This document shows, piece after piece, positions 1 through 5,095 of a stretch of DNA of 7,967 nt; the stretch's first letter is position 1; every line of letters starts with the position of its first letter. The stretch lies in NCBI GenBank assembly GCA_938083405.1, contig CALKCV010000114.1, forward strand, positions 1 to 7,967, in the 5' to 3' direction. The position numbers and the translations under genes were made by a program. The notes beneath the pieces are model-generated. The model saw only the letters and a list, made by a program, of their open reading frames with translations, was not told the DNA's origin and searched no databases. Source of the stretch: an uncultured Microcoleaceae cyanobacterium (GTDB lineage: Bacteria > Cyanobacteriota > Cyanobacteriia > Cyanobacteriales > Microcoleaceae).

Positions 1-124
1 TTTGACCGCTTGCGACCAAAAAGTCCACAAATTTATAAGCTGGTTCTCCCAGATCGCCTATGCCAAAGCGACCGGGCAAACAGGTAGGATGCAATAAAAC
101 GCCACTGGCGCGTTCGAAAGCCAT
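1..124 (-). CDS. malQ: 4-alpha-glucanotransferase (amylomaltase), N-terminal 41 codons, cut by window edge
   Basis: Only the first 41 residues are in the window. The gene starts at the ATG at 124 and runs off the left edge. The peptide begins MAFERASGVLLHP and continues through T-C-L-P-G-R-F-G-I-G-D-L-G to F-V-D-F-L-V-A-S-G-Q. This matches the conserved start of GH77 amylomaltases (R-x-S-G-[IV]-L-L-H-P-T-S-L-P, then GIGDLG, then a FVDFL helix and SGQ). The family is cytosolic and transfers alpha-1,4-glucan segments between maltooligosaccharides during glycogen turnover. A Cys stands where many homologues have Ser in the HPTS motif. Upstream there is only an A-rich stretch and no good Shine-Dalgarno. 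The catalytic TIM-barrel residues lie outside the window, so activity cannot be judged. The family call is firm; gene completeness is unknown. Confidence 0.9.
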   Translation of the reverse strand, partial: MAFERASGVLLHPTCLPGRFGIGDLGEPAYKFVDFLVASGQ

Positions 125-159
125 AGTTTTTTTCTACAGATAGACTGTTTGCTAATCTT

Positions 160-165
160 ATCATA
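160..165 (-). promoter_or_regulatory. malQ: Candidate -10 box for malQ
   Basis: On the minus strand TATGAT (5 of 6 matches to TATAAT) lies about 35 nt before the malQ ATG at 124. No convincing -35 hexamer is visible at 16-18 bp spacing; the best is an AT-rich TTAATT-like stretch near 183-188. This is a weak prediction from sequence alone. Confidence 0.25.
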
Positions 166-318
166 AAATGGCTCGGGAGAATAATTAATTTTTTTATGCA
201 CCACTATTGAAAAGGGTTTAAGACTTTTCAACCTGTCAATGGTTTAAAATATTCTACATTACGAGCGATCGGAATACATCTGTTAAATTGATAGGTAAAT
301 TTTTTCGCTCAATTATCA

Positions 319-334
319 AGTGCGTTCGCGCACT
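319..334. repeat. Small hairpin with a UUCG loop in the spacer after the toxin pseudogene
   Basis: AGTGCG-TTCG-CGCACT is a perfect 6-bp stem closing a 4-nt loop (TTCG on the plus strand, CGAA on the minus). It lies about 45 nt beyond the pseudogene stop in the minus direction. No T-run follows it on the minus strand, so it is not a canonical intrinsic terminator. The rest of 125-377 is AT-rich, and I see no gene in it. Confidence 0.4.
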
Positions 335-377
335 CGCAAAATTACCCACATTTTTAAGCGTTATGGCGCTACTAATA

Positions 378-742
378 CTAATTTGAAGATAGTTTTCTAA
401 ATCGATGTCCGCTAGGTTCGACAACCACAAACGCACTCGCTAGTTCTTCTTGGGAGTAAGTTTGTAGAATAAGGTTAAGGTTGCTGTGGATTGTATTTGT
501 AGCGCCAGGTAAAATACGAAGCTAGATAACACCGCTTCCCATACCTCCAACAAAAACGAGATTTCCGTAATCTCTATCTCGCGTGACTAGAATTCGGTTT
601 TGTTTCCCCGCGACAATAAGAATTTCGGTAGTCCCTTGCCCGGGAAAGATCGATTTGGCCCGCGAGAACGTTCGTCTTGCCCTGCTTCTATCAAAAATCT
701 TGCCGTTACGGCATATACGTCTTGGTTGAGTCATAATCTCAC
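378..742 (-). pseudogene. Decayed DUF5615 PIN-like toxin (partner of the upstream DUF433 gene)
   Basis: Three frame segments together rebuild one DUF5615 protein of about 120 aa. Segment 1 starts at GTG 740-742 and reads V-R-L-stop-LNQDVYAVTARFLIEAGQD, the family's N-terminal strand and helix. Segment 2, in another frame, reads TTEILIVAGKQNRILVTRDR then DYGNLVFVGGMGSGVI, the acidic RDRD-[FY]-G core. Segment 3 continues in the same frame after a stop with LRILPGATNTIHSNL and ends AFVVVEPSGHRFRKL-SSN, the usual C-terminus. The lesions are TGA at 731-733 (codon 4, where a Leu is expected), a frameshift between about 660 and 673, and TAG at 522-524 (where Tyr is expected in GVIYLRILPG). The natural stop is TAG at 378-380. 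The family has a PIN-like fold and is usually the presumed RNase toxin of DUF433/DUF5615 pairs. With three independent lesions the gene is almost certainly dead. Confidence 0.85.
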
Positions 743-775
743 GGTTAAGCAAAATAGTATAAATCTTTTTAGTAA

Positions 776-967
776 TTATGATACGCTAATATACTTAATA
801 CAAGCGCGAACGTCGTCTATTTTAATATCTGGATAGTAATCTTGAATAATCTCTTCAAAAGACAATCCAGCATCAAGTAATTCTAGTACGTTTTGTACCG
901 TAATGCGGGTACCTGCAATACAAGGCTTGCCAAAGTGGATTTGAGGATTGACTGAAATTCTGTCCAT
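776..967 (-). CDS. DUF433 family antitoxin-like protein
   Basis: This 63-aa protein starts MDRISVNPQIHFGKPCIAGT and continues R-I-T-V-Q-N-V-L-E-L-L-D-A-G-L-S-F-E-E-I-I. That is the DUF433 signature: an N-P-x-I-x-x-G-K-P-x-I-x-G-T-R-I strand followed by helices of a winged/ribbon DNA-binding fold. In the family this small protein is usually the antitoxin and autoregulator that precedes a DUF5615 PIN-like toxin. That is the layout here: the toxin remnant starts 33 nt after the TAA stop at 776-778. The end, DDVRACIKYISVS, is somewhat short. Homologues usually run about 70-80 aa with an acidic tail after this helix, so the C-terminus may be trimmed. The ATG at 967 has no strong Shine-Dalgarno. 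The reading frame is otherwise open, so it may still be expressed as an orphan repressor; that is inference. Confidence 0.8.
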   Translation of the reverse strand: MDRISVNPQIHFGKPCIAGTRITVQNVLELLDAGLSFEEIIQDYYPDIKIDDVRACIKYISVS

Positions 968-1030
968 AGTTTGTTTTTGTTAGTTGTTTGCTTCTCTTGA
1001 AAGCCTTGGCTTAATACGATCGCACAAAGT

Positions 1031-1058
1031 CTGTAAGGTGCGCAGTGCGCACCCTACT
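1031..1058. repeat. GC-rich palindromic repeat, copy 1
   Basis: GGTGCGCA-G-TGCGCACC (1037-1053) is a perfect 8-bp-arm palindrome followed by CTACT. The same unit recurs at 4903-4924 (inverted) and 5002-5023. The CTGTAA flank at 1031-1036 is also found inverted near 4899-4904. It lies in the 181-bp spacer between ldh and the DUF433 gene, about 90 nt after the ldh stop, and could form a hairpin in the ldh 3' RNA. No T-run follows. Confidence 0.8.
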
Positions 1059-1071
1059 GGAACTACTGGAA
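1054..1071. repeat. Two tandem copies of a 9-bp unit
   Basis: CTACTGGAA occurs twice head to tail, directly abutting palindrome copy 1. It probably arose by slippage. I see no function. Confidence 0.6.
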
Positions 1072-1148
1072 CGTCAGTTTGTCTAACCAGAGTCTAAATT
1101 TTAGGTTCTTTTCAAACTAGAATAGCACGGTGCGTTCCTCCATGCAAC

Positions 1149-2150
1149 TTAAAGTTCTAATTTTTCCAAAACGGACTGCAGCACTTTAGCGGACTCTCGC
1201 AGTTGCTTCTCTTCCCCTGGACTTAAAGACAGATTCATAATCTTACTGACTCCCTGGCGGTTGACGAGGGTGGGCAAACTCAAACAAATATCGTCGATGC
1301 CGTACAAACCGTTAACTTGAGTGCTAACTGTGAGGATGCGGTTTCGATCTCTCAAAATCGCTTTCACTATCTCTGTCACTGCCAAACCGATCGCGTAAGA
1401 CGTATAGCCTTTGCGCTGGATGATTTCGTAAGCTGCATTTTTAACGCGATCGAATATTTCGCCTAACTGTTGTTCGGTCTCTGGGCAACTTTCCACCAAA
1501 CCGCCGTCGCCGCAAATTTTCATTCCCGCCACGTTGGCTTTACTGTAAAGCGCAACTTCGCTGTCGCCGTGTTCGCCGACAATATAAGCGTGAACGCTGC
1601 GAGGATCGATGCCCATTTTATCTGCCAAAAGGGCGCGAAAGCGGGCGGTATCGAGGACGGTACCGGAACCTAAAACGCGCGATCGCGGCCATCCAGAAAT
1701 TTTCAGACTTACATAAGTCATAATATCGACTGGATTGGTCACTATTAGGAGTATAGCGTTGGGGCAGTGTTTGACGACATCCCCAATTAAGCCTTTAAAA
1801 ATCGAGACGTTGCGTCCTACTAAATCCAATCGAGTTTCTCCTTGCTTCTGACTCGCCCCGGCGGTAACTATAACGATATCGGCATCTTTTCCGGCATCGG
1901 CAACGCTGCCGGCCGTGACTTTAGTCGGAGAAATTAGGGGGATGCCGTGAACGAGATCCATTACTTCCCCTTCTGCTTTATCTTTATTTAGGTCTTGCAG
2001 TACCAGTTCGTCGAAGCAGTTTTGAATCAATAGAGAGTAGGCGATCGCCATCCCCACTTGGCCCGCACCGATAATGACACCTTTGCGCGGACTGATGGGA
2101 GCGATCGCCTGTTCTGTCTCGGGGTTGGTGGCAAATAAATTTTCTAACAT
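1149..2150 (-). CDS. ldh: L-lactate dehydrogenase, probably FBP-activated
   Basis: Cytosolic NAD-dependent L-LDH reduces pyruvate to L-lactate and regenerates NAD+. From the chosen ATG at 2150 the protein is 333 aa; a TTG at 2162 would add four residues. In the longer numbering, the Rossmann loop GAGQVG is at 32-37 and the NAD-ribose Asp (LVLQD) at 57. The specificity loop GASQKQGETRLDLVGRN has Gln105, which marks LDH (malate dehydrogenase has Arg there), and Arg111. TNPVD has Asn143, LDTARFR has Asp171 and Arg174, and GEHGD has the catalytic His198. Arg176 and His191 match the allosteric fructose-1,6-bisphosphate site (R173/H188 in standard LDH numbering). Length is slightly above the usual 310-320 aa because of an N-terminal extension. 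It lies 155 nt after xfp on the same strand, and no clear Shine-Dalgarno precedes the ATG. Function is confident; start choice and operon membership are not. Confidence 0.93.
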   Translation of the reverse strand: MLENLFATNPETEQAIAPISPRKGVIIGAGQVGMAIAYSLLIQNCFDELVLQDLNKDKAEGEVMDLVHGIPLISPTKVTAGSVADAGKDADIVIVTAGASQKQGETRLDLVGRNVSIFKGLIGDVVKHCPNAILLIVTNPVDIMTYVSLKISGWPRSRVLGSGTVLDTARFRALLADKMGIDPRSVHAYIVGEHGDSEVALYSKANVAGMKICGDGGLVESCPETEQQLGEIFDRVKNAAYEIIQRKGYTSYAIGLAVTEIVKAILRDRNRILTVSTQVNGLYGIDDICLSLPTLVNRQGVSKIMNLSLSPGEEKQLRESAKVLQSVLEKLEL

Positions 2151-2169
2151 AATCCAGTTCAAGGTTAAA

Positions 2170-2294
2170 GGGGAACAAGGAAGACAAGGGGCAGAAGGAG
2201 AACAAGGGGAACAAGGGGCAGAAGGAGGACAAGGGGGACAGAAAAACTACAACGAGATTATCTCCCCTCTCTCCCTTGTCTCCCTTGTCTTCCC
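2170..2294. repeat. Purine/pyrimidine-skewed repeats and inverted repeat between xfp and ldh
   Basis: On the plus strand, 2167-2241 is almost all A/G, made of GACAAGG/GAACAAGG-like words. ACAAGGGGCAGAAGGAG appears twice (2184-2200 and 2211-2227, period 27). The region 2260-2294 is the opposite, pyrimidine-rich CCCTTGTCT words. The two halves are complementary: GGAAGACAAGGG (2179-2190) pairs perfectly with 2282-2293, and GACAAGGG (2228-2235) with 2273-2280. In the minus-strand transcript this would be a long imperfect hairpin between the xfp stop and the ldh start. It could attenuate read-through or stabilise the 3' end of xfp mRNA; the sequence does not decide which. Confidence 0.75.
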
Positions 2295-2305
2295 CGTCTA
2301 TCTTA

Positions 2306-4699
2306 CTAATGGGGCCACTGCCAGTTATCAATCTCTGGCTTATCGATACCGTGTTCGTAAGCGTAGTTGAAATTGTCGATGATTTGATTCTTCAACCACT
2401 CCTTAGTATAAGCGGCGGTGGAACCCAATTTCGGAACGCGATCGATAACGTCGATCGCTAAATTAAAGCGATCTACCTGATTGTTCATCGCCAACTCCAG
2501 GGGCGTATTGATATTCCCCTTCTCCTTATAACCGCGAACGTGGAGATTTTTATGATTGGTCCGACGGTAGGCTAACTTGTGAATTAACCAGGGATAGCCG
2601 TGGAAGTTGAAAATAATCGGTTTGTCCGTGGTGAAGAGACTGTCAAAGTCGCGGTCTGACAGTCCGTGGGGGTGTTCGCTCTCCGGTTGCAGTCGGAACA
2701 GGTCAACCACGTTAATAAAGCGAACCTTAATATCCGGTAAATGCTCCCGCAGAATAGCAGTAGCGGCAAGGGCTTCTTTCGTGGCCACATCCCCGCAACC
2801 AACCATCACTACGTCAGGGTCCGTGCCGGCATCGTTGCTGGCCCATTCCCAAATGCCGAGACCTTTAGTGCAATGTTCGATCGCCTCGTCCATGGTGAGG
2901 TATTGCAGGTGGTTTTGTTTGTCGGCAACGATAACGTTAATGTAATCCGTACTGCGCAGGCAGTGGTCCGCTACGGACAGCAAGCAGTTAGCATCTGGGG
3001 GAAGATAGATGCGGGTGACGCTGGCGCTTTTATTCGTGACTACATCCAAAAAGCCTGGGTCTTGGTGGCTGAAACCGTTGTGGTCCTGACGCCAAACCGT
3101 AGAAGAGAGGAGAATATTGAGGGAGGAAATGGGCGATCGCCACGGAACCTCGTGCTTGCAAATATCCAACCATTTCGCGTGCTGGTTGAACATGGAGTCG
3201 ATGACGTGGATGAATGCTTCGTAACTGTGGAAGAAACCGTGACGCCCGGTAAGCAGATACCCCTCGATCCAACCTTCGAGAGTATGTTCGCTGAGAATTT
3301 CCATCACCCGACCGTCCGCAGAAAGCTCGCTGCCGTCGGCATCTTCCGGTTTAATTTCCGCCAGCCAGGTTTTCTTGGTGACTTCGTAGATAGCGTTGAG
3401 GCGGTTAGAAGCAGTTTCGTCGGGACCGAAAACGCGGAAGTTCGTCATGTTTTTCGCCATGATATCCCGCAGGAAGTAACCCAGGACTCGGGTATTTTCC
3501 GCGAACTCGGTTCCAGGTTTGGAGAAATTAACGGCGTACTCGCGGAAGTCCGGCATCAGCAGCGCCTTGCGAACCAGACCGCCATTAGCGATCGGGTTGG
3601 CGCTCATGCGGCGGCTGCCAGTGGGGGCGAGTTCCTTGAGTTCGGGGATTAACTTGCCGTTTTCGTCGAAGAGTTCCTCGGGTTTATAGCTGCGCAACCA
3701 GTCTTCTAAGAGTTTGAGATGTTCGGGGTTGCCTTGAATTTTTGACATCGGTACCTGGTGCGATCGCCAGAAACCCTCCACTTTATGACCGTCAACCTCT
3801 TTCGGTCCCGTCCAACCTTTGGGAGTCCGCAGAATAATCATCGGCCACCGAGGGCGCTTCGCGTTGCCGCTATTGCGAGCTTCTTCTTGAATGGAGCGAA
3901 TTTCAGTCACGCAATGCTCCAGAGTCGCCGCCATCTTATAATGCATCTCGGGCACTTCTTCTCCTTCCACCACATAAGGAGTATAGCCGTAACCCTCGAA
4001 TAAGCTTTGCAACTCTTCGGGAGTGATGCGGGATAAGACCGTGGGGTTAGCGATTTTATAACCGTTCAAATGCAAAACAGGCAGCACCGCCCCATCCCGG
4101 ATCGGGTTGAGAAATTTATTAGAATGCCAGGCTGCGGCAAGGGGACCGGTTTCTGCCTCCCCGTCGCCAACCATACAGATCGCGATTAGATCCGGGTTAT
4201 CGAAAGCTGCCCCGTAGGCGTGGGAGACGCTGTACCCCAACTCGCCTCCTTCGTGGATGGAACCGGGAGTCTCTGGGGTGACGTGACTGCCGATACCCCC
4301 GGGGAAGGAAAATTGCTTGAAGAATTTTTGCATCCCCTCCATGTCCTCGCCCATGTTGGGGTAAACCTCGGAGTAAGTCCCTTCTAAATAGGTATTGGCA
4401 ATAATTGCCGGGGCACCGTGGCCGGGGCCGGCGATGAAAATGCTGTTGAGGTCGTATTTTTTGATTAATCTATTTGTATGGACGTAGGTGAAGCTCATCC
4501 CCGGGTCCGAACCCCAGTGACCCAGCAGGCGATTTTTGACCTGTTCTTCTTTGAGGGGTTTTTTTAAGAGGGGGTTCTCCCGCAGATAAATCATGCCCGC
4601 CGAAAGATAGTTGCAAGCCCGCCAATAGGCATCTATCTTGCGGGCTTCTTCGTCGCTTAAGCTTTGTTTGGTTTCGATTCTTTCTGGTGTGGCTACCAT
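2306..4699 (-). CDS. xfp: Phosphoketolase (xylulose-5-P / fructose-6-P)
   Basis: This 797-aa thiamine-diphosphate enzyme has the usual full length (about 790-825 aa). It cleaves xylulose-5-P with phosphate to acetyl-P and glyceraldehyde-3-P; many members also cleave fructose-6-P to acetyl-P and erythrose-4-P. The N-terminal XFP domain shows LLGHWGSDPG (His61), AGPGHGAP (91-97, His94), SHVTPETPGSIHEGGELGYS (139-156, the family signature) and the ThDP/Mg motif GDGEAETG (178-185) with Asn212 in LNGYKI. The middle pyrimidine-binding domain includes the H-G-F-F-H-S-Y-E-A-F segment and WRQDHNGFSHQDPGFLD. The C-terminal domain contains RGYKEKGNINTPLELAMNNQ followed by DRFNLAIDVIDRVP. No frameshift is seen. 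The ATG at 4699 gives the expected start; only AGAAG, three bases away, resembles a ribosome site. It stands before ldh on the same strand. Substrate preference cannot be told by eye. Confidence 0.97.
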   Translation of the reverse strand: MVATPERIETKQSLSDEEARKIDAYWRACNYLSAGMIYLRENPLLKKPLKEEQVKNRLLGHWGSDPGMSFTYVHTNRLIKKYDLNSIFIAGPGHGAPAIIANTYLEGTYSEVYPNMGEDMEGMQKFFKQFSFPGGIGSHVTPETPGSIHEGGELGYSVSHAYGAAFDNPDLIAICMVGDGEAETGPLAAAWHSNKFLNPIRDGAVLPVLHLNGYKIANPTVLSRITPEELQSLFEGYGYTPYVVEGEEVPEMHYKMAATLEHCVTEIRSIQEEARNSGNAKRPRWPMIILRTPKGWTGPKEVDGHKVEGFWRSHQVPMSKIQGNPEHLKLLEDWLRSYKPEELFDENGKLIPELKELAPTGSRRMSANPIANGGLVRKALLMPDFREYAVNFSKPGTEFAENTRVLGYFLRDIMAKNMTNFRVFGPDETASNRLNAIYEVTKKTWLAEIKPEDADGSELSADGRVMEILSEHTLEGWIEGYLLTGRHGFFHSYEAFIHVIDSMFNQHAKWLDICKHEVPWRSPISSLNILLSSTVWRQDHNGFSHQDPGFLDVVTNKSASVTRIYLPPDANCLLSVADHCLRSTDYINVIVADKQNHLQYLTMDEAIEHCTKGLGIWEWASNDAGTDPDVVMVGCGDVATKEALAATAILREHLPDIKVRFINVVDLFRLQPESEHPHGLSDRDFDSLFTTDKPIIFNFHGYPWLIHKLAYRRTNHKNLHVRGYKEKGNINTPLELAMNNQVDRFNLAIDVIDRVPKLGSTAAYTKEWLKNQIIDNFNYAYEHGIDKPEIDNWQWPH

Positions 4700-4795
4700 A
4701 ATCTTCTGTATTATTAAGTTATCGTTTCTCTTAACTTGCCACTGAATTTAGAGTCTGCCTGAGATGTTTAAGCTTTTTTTTATGTTTGGTAAAAC

Positions 4796-4810
4796 TTAAC
4801 TATTAGTTAA
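4796..4810. promoter_or_regulatory. 15-bp perfect palindrome, possible operator upstream of xfp
   Basis: TTAACTA-T-TAGTTAA has 7-bp arms around one central base. It lies just downstream of the candidate -10 box (4820-4825), where a bound repressor would block initiation. A second, imperfect symmetry, ATCTA-N8-TAGAT (4821-4838), overlaps the same -10 box. The operator role is inference; the region is AT-rich, so chance palindromes are possible. Confidence 0.35.
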
Positions 4811-4819
4811 TTTTTGCTT

Positions 4820-4848
4820 AATCTATCATTTGGTAGATGAAAGCTCAA
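4820..4848 (-). promoter_or_regulatory. xfp: Candidate sigma-70-type promoter for xfp
   Basis: On the minus strand TTGAGC (4843-4848) and TAGATT (4820-4825) are separated by exactly 17 bp. Each matches the consensus in 4 of 6 positions. It would give a leader of about 110 nt before the ATG at 4699. The spacing is ideal but the boxes are moderate. Confidence 0.35.
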
Positions 4849-4902
4849 GTAAAATCAGTTAAAATAGAGTGCTAAAATTACCGAGTAGGGTGCGCACCTT
4901 AC

Positions 4903-4924
4903 AGTAGGGTGCGCACTGCGCACC
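4903..4924. repeat. GC-rich palindromic repeat, copy 2 (inverted), with a short copy beside it
   Basis: AGTAGGGTGCGCACTGCGCACC is the exact reverse complement of the 22-bp core of copy 1 at 1037-1058. A shortened relative, AGTAGGGTGCGCACC, precedes it at 4884-4898, with CTTAC between them. Confidence 0.8.
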
Positions 4925-5001
4925 AGATTTTTAGATTCATTTTAAGCAGAGAAGTCGATTTAATGTCAGAGGTTTTTAGTTGTTTATTTAATCTGAATTA
5001 T

Positions 5002-5023
5002 GGTGCGCGGTGCGCACCCTACT
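5002..5023. repeat. GC-rich palindromic repeat, copy 3
   Basis: GGTGCGCGGTGCGCACCCTACT differs from copy 1 by a single central base (G for A). It is in the same orientation as copy 1 and opposite to copy 2. Confidence 0.8.
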
Positions 5024-5025
5024 AG

Positions 5026-5060
5026 CTAACAACTAACAACTAACAACTAACAACTAACAA
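5026..5060. repeat. Five tandem copies of the heptamer CTAACAA
   Basis: The unit CTAACAA repeats five times without error. Short tandemly repeated heptamers are a known feature of filamentous cyanobacterial genomes. Related degenerate words appear on the opposite strand near 978-988 (TGTTAGTTGTTTG). It lies about 35 bp after the CHAT stop in the minus direction and probably varies in copy number. Confidence 0.9.
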
Positions 5061-5095
5061 CCAATTATTAATTATCAATTGTCAATTATTAATTG

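Larger units (their letters stand above)
4884..5023. mobile_element. Possible MITE-like element bounded by inverted GC-rich palindromes
   Basis: The ends AGTAGGGTGCGCACC (4884-4898) and GGTGCGCACCCTACT (5009-5023) are perfect 15-bp inverted repeats around a 140-bp non-coding segment. An inner copy at 4903-4924 pairs with 5002-5023 over 22 bp with one mismatch. The interior between copies is AT-rich and has no reading frame. No convincing target-site duplication is visible. It may instead be a cluster of independent palindromic repeats that inserted or expanded in opposite orientations. Confidence 0.4.
4700..5095. other. 396-bp repeat-rich spacer between the CHAT gene and xfp
   Basis: No gene is visible. 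From the CHAT end it holds AT-rich direct repeats (CAATTATTAATT at 5062-5073 and 5083-5094), a heptamer tandem array, a GC-rich palindrome cluster flanked by inverted ends, and then the AT-rich promoter and leader region of xfp. Each part is listed separately. Confidence 0.7.

Noticed and set aside
254..436. 60-codon minus-strand frame over the toxin end
   Set aside because: A different frame across 378-521 carries the conserved DUF5615 C-terminus (AFVVVEPSGHRFRKL), so this one is a shadow. Beyond 378 it is low-complexity spacer.
600..836. 78-codon plus-strand frame over the toxin and antitoxin junction
   Set aside because: It is antisense to the DUF433/DUF5615 remains and shows no known motif or ribosome site.
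1149..2150. Malate dehydrogenase as an alternative for the LDH gene
   Set aside because: The specificity position is Gln (GASQKQGETR); malate dehydrogenases carry Arg there.
2151..2162. TTG at 2162 as the ldh start (337 aa)
   Set aside because: The ATG four codons downstream is the better start codon, and neither has a clear ribosome site. The extension touches no conserved LDH element.
2074..2370. Plus-strand frame with a collagen-like G-x-Q repeat (GEQGEQGAEGGQGGQ)
   Set aside because: It overlaps the 5' end of ldh and the 3' end of xfp, and its repeat is simply the purine-rich spacer read in triplets. It has no ribosome site and no family resemblance outside the repeat.
2741..3652. Long (303-codon) plus-strand open frame opposite xfp
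   Set aside because: It lies wholly inside the phosphoketolase gene. Its product has no recognisable domain, while the minus-strand frame shows the conserved phosphoketolase motifs throughout.
5026..5060. Tandem heptamers as a CRISPR array
   Set aside because: The units are 7 bp and contiguous, with no spacers.
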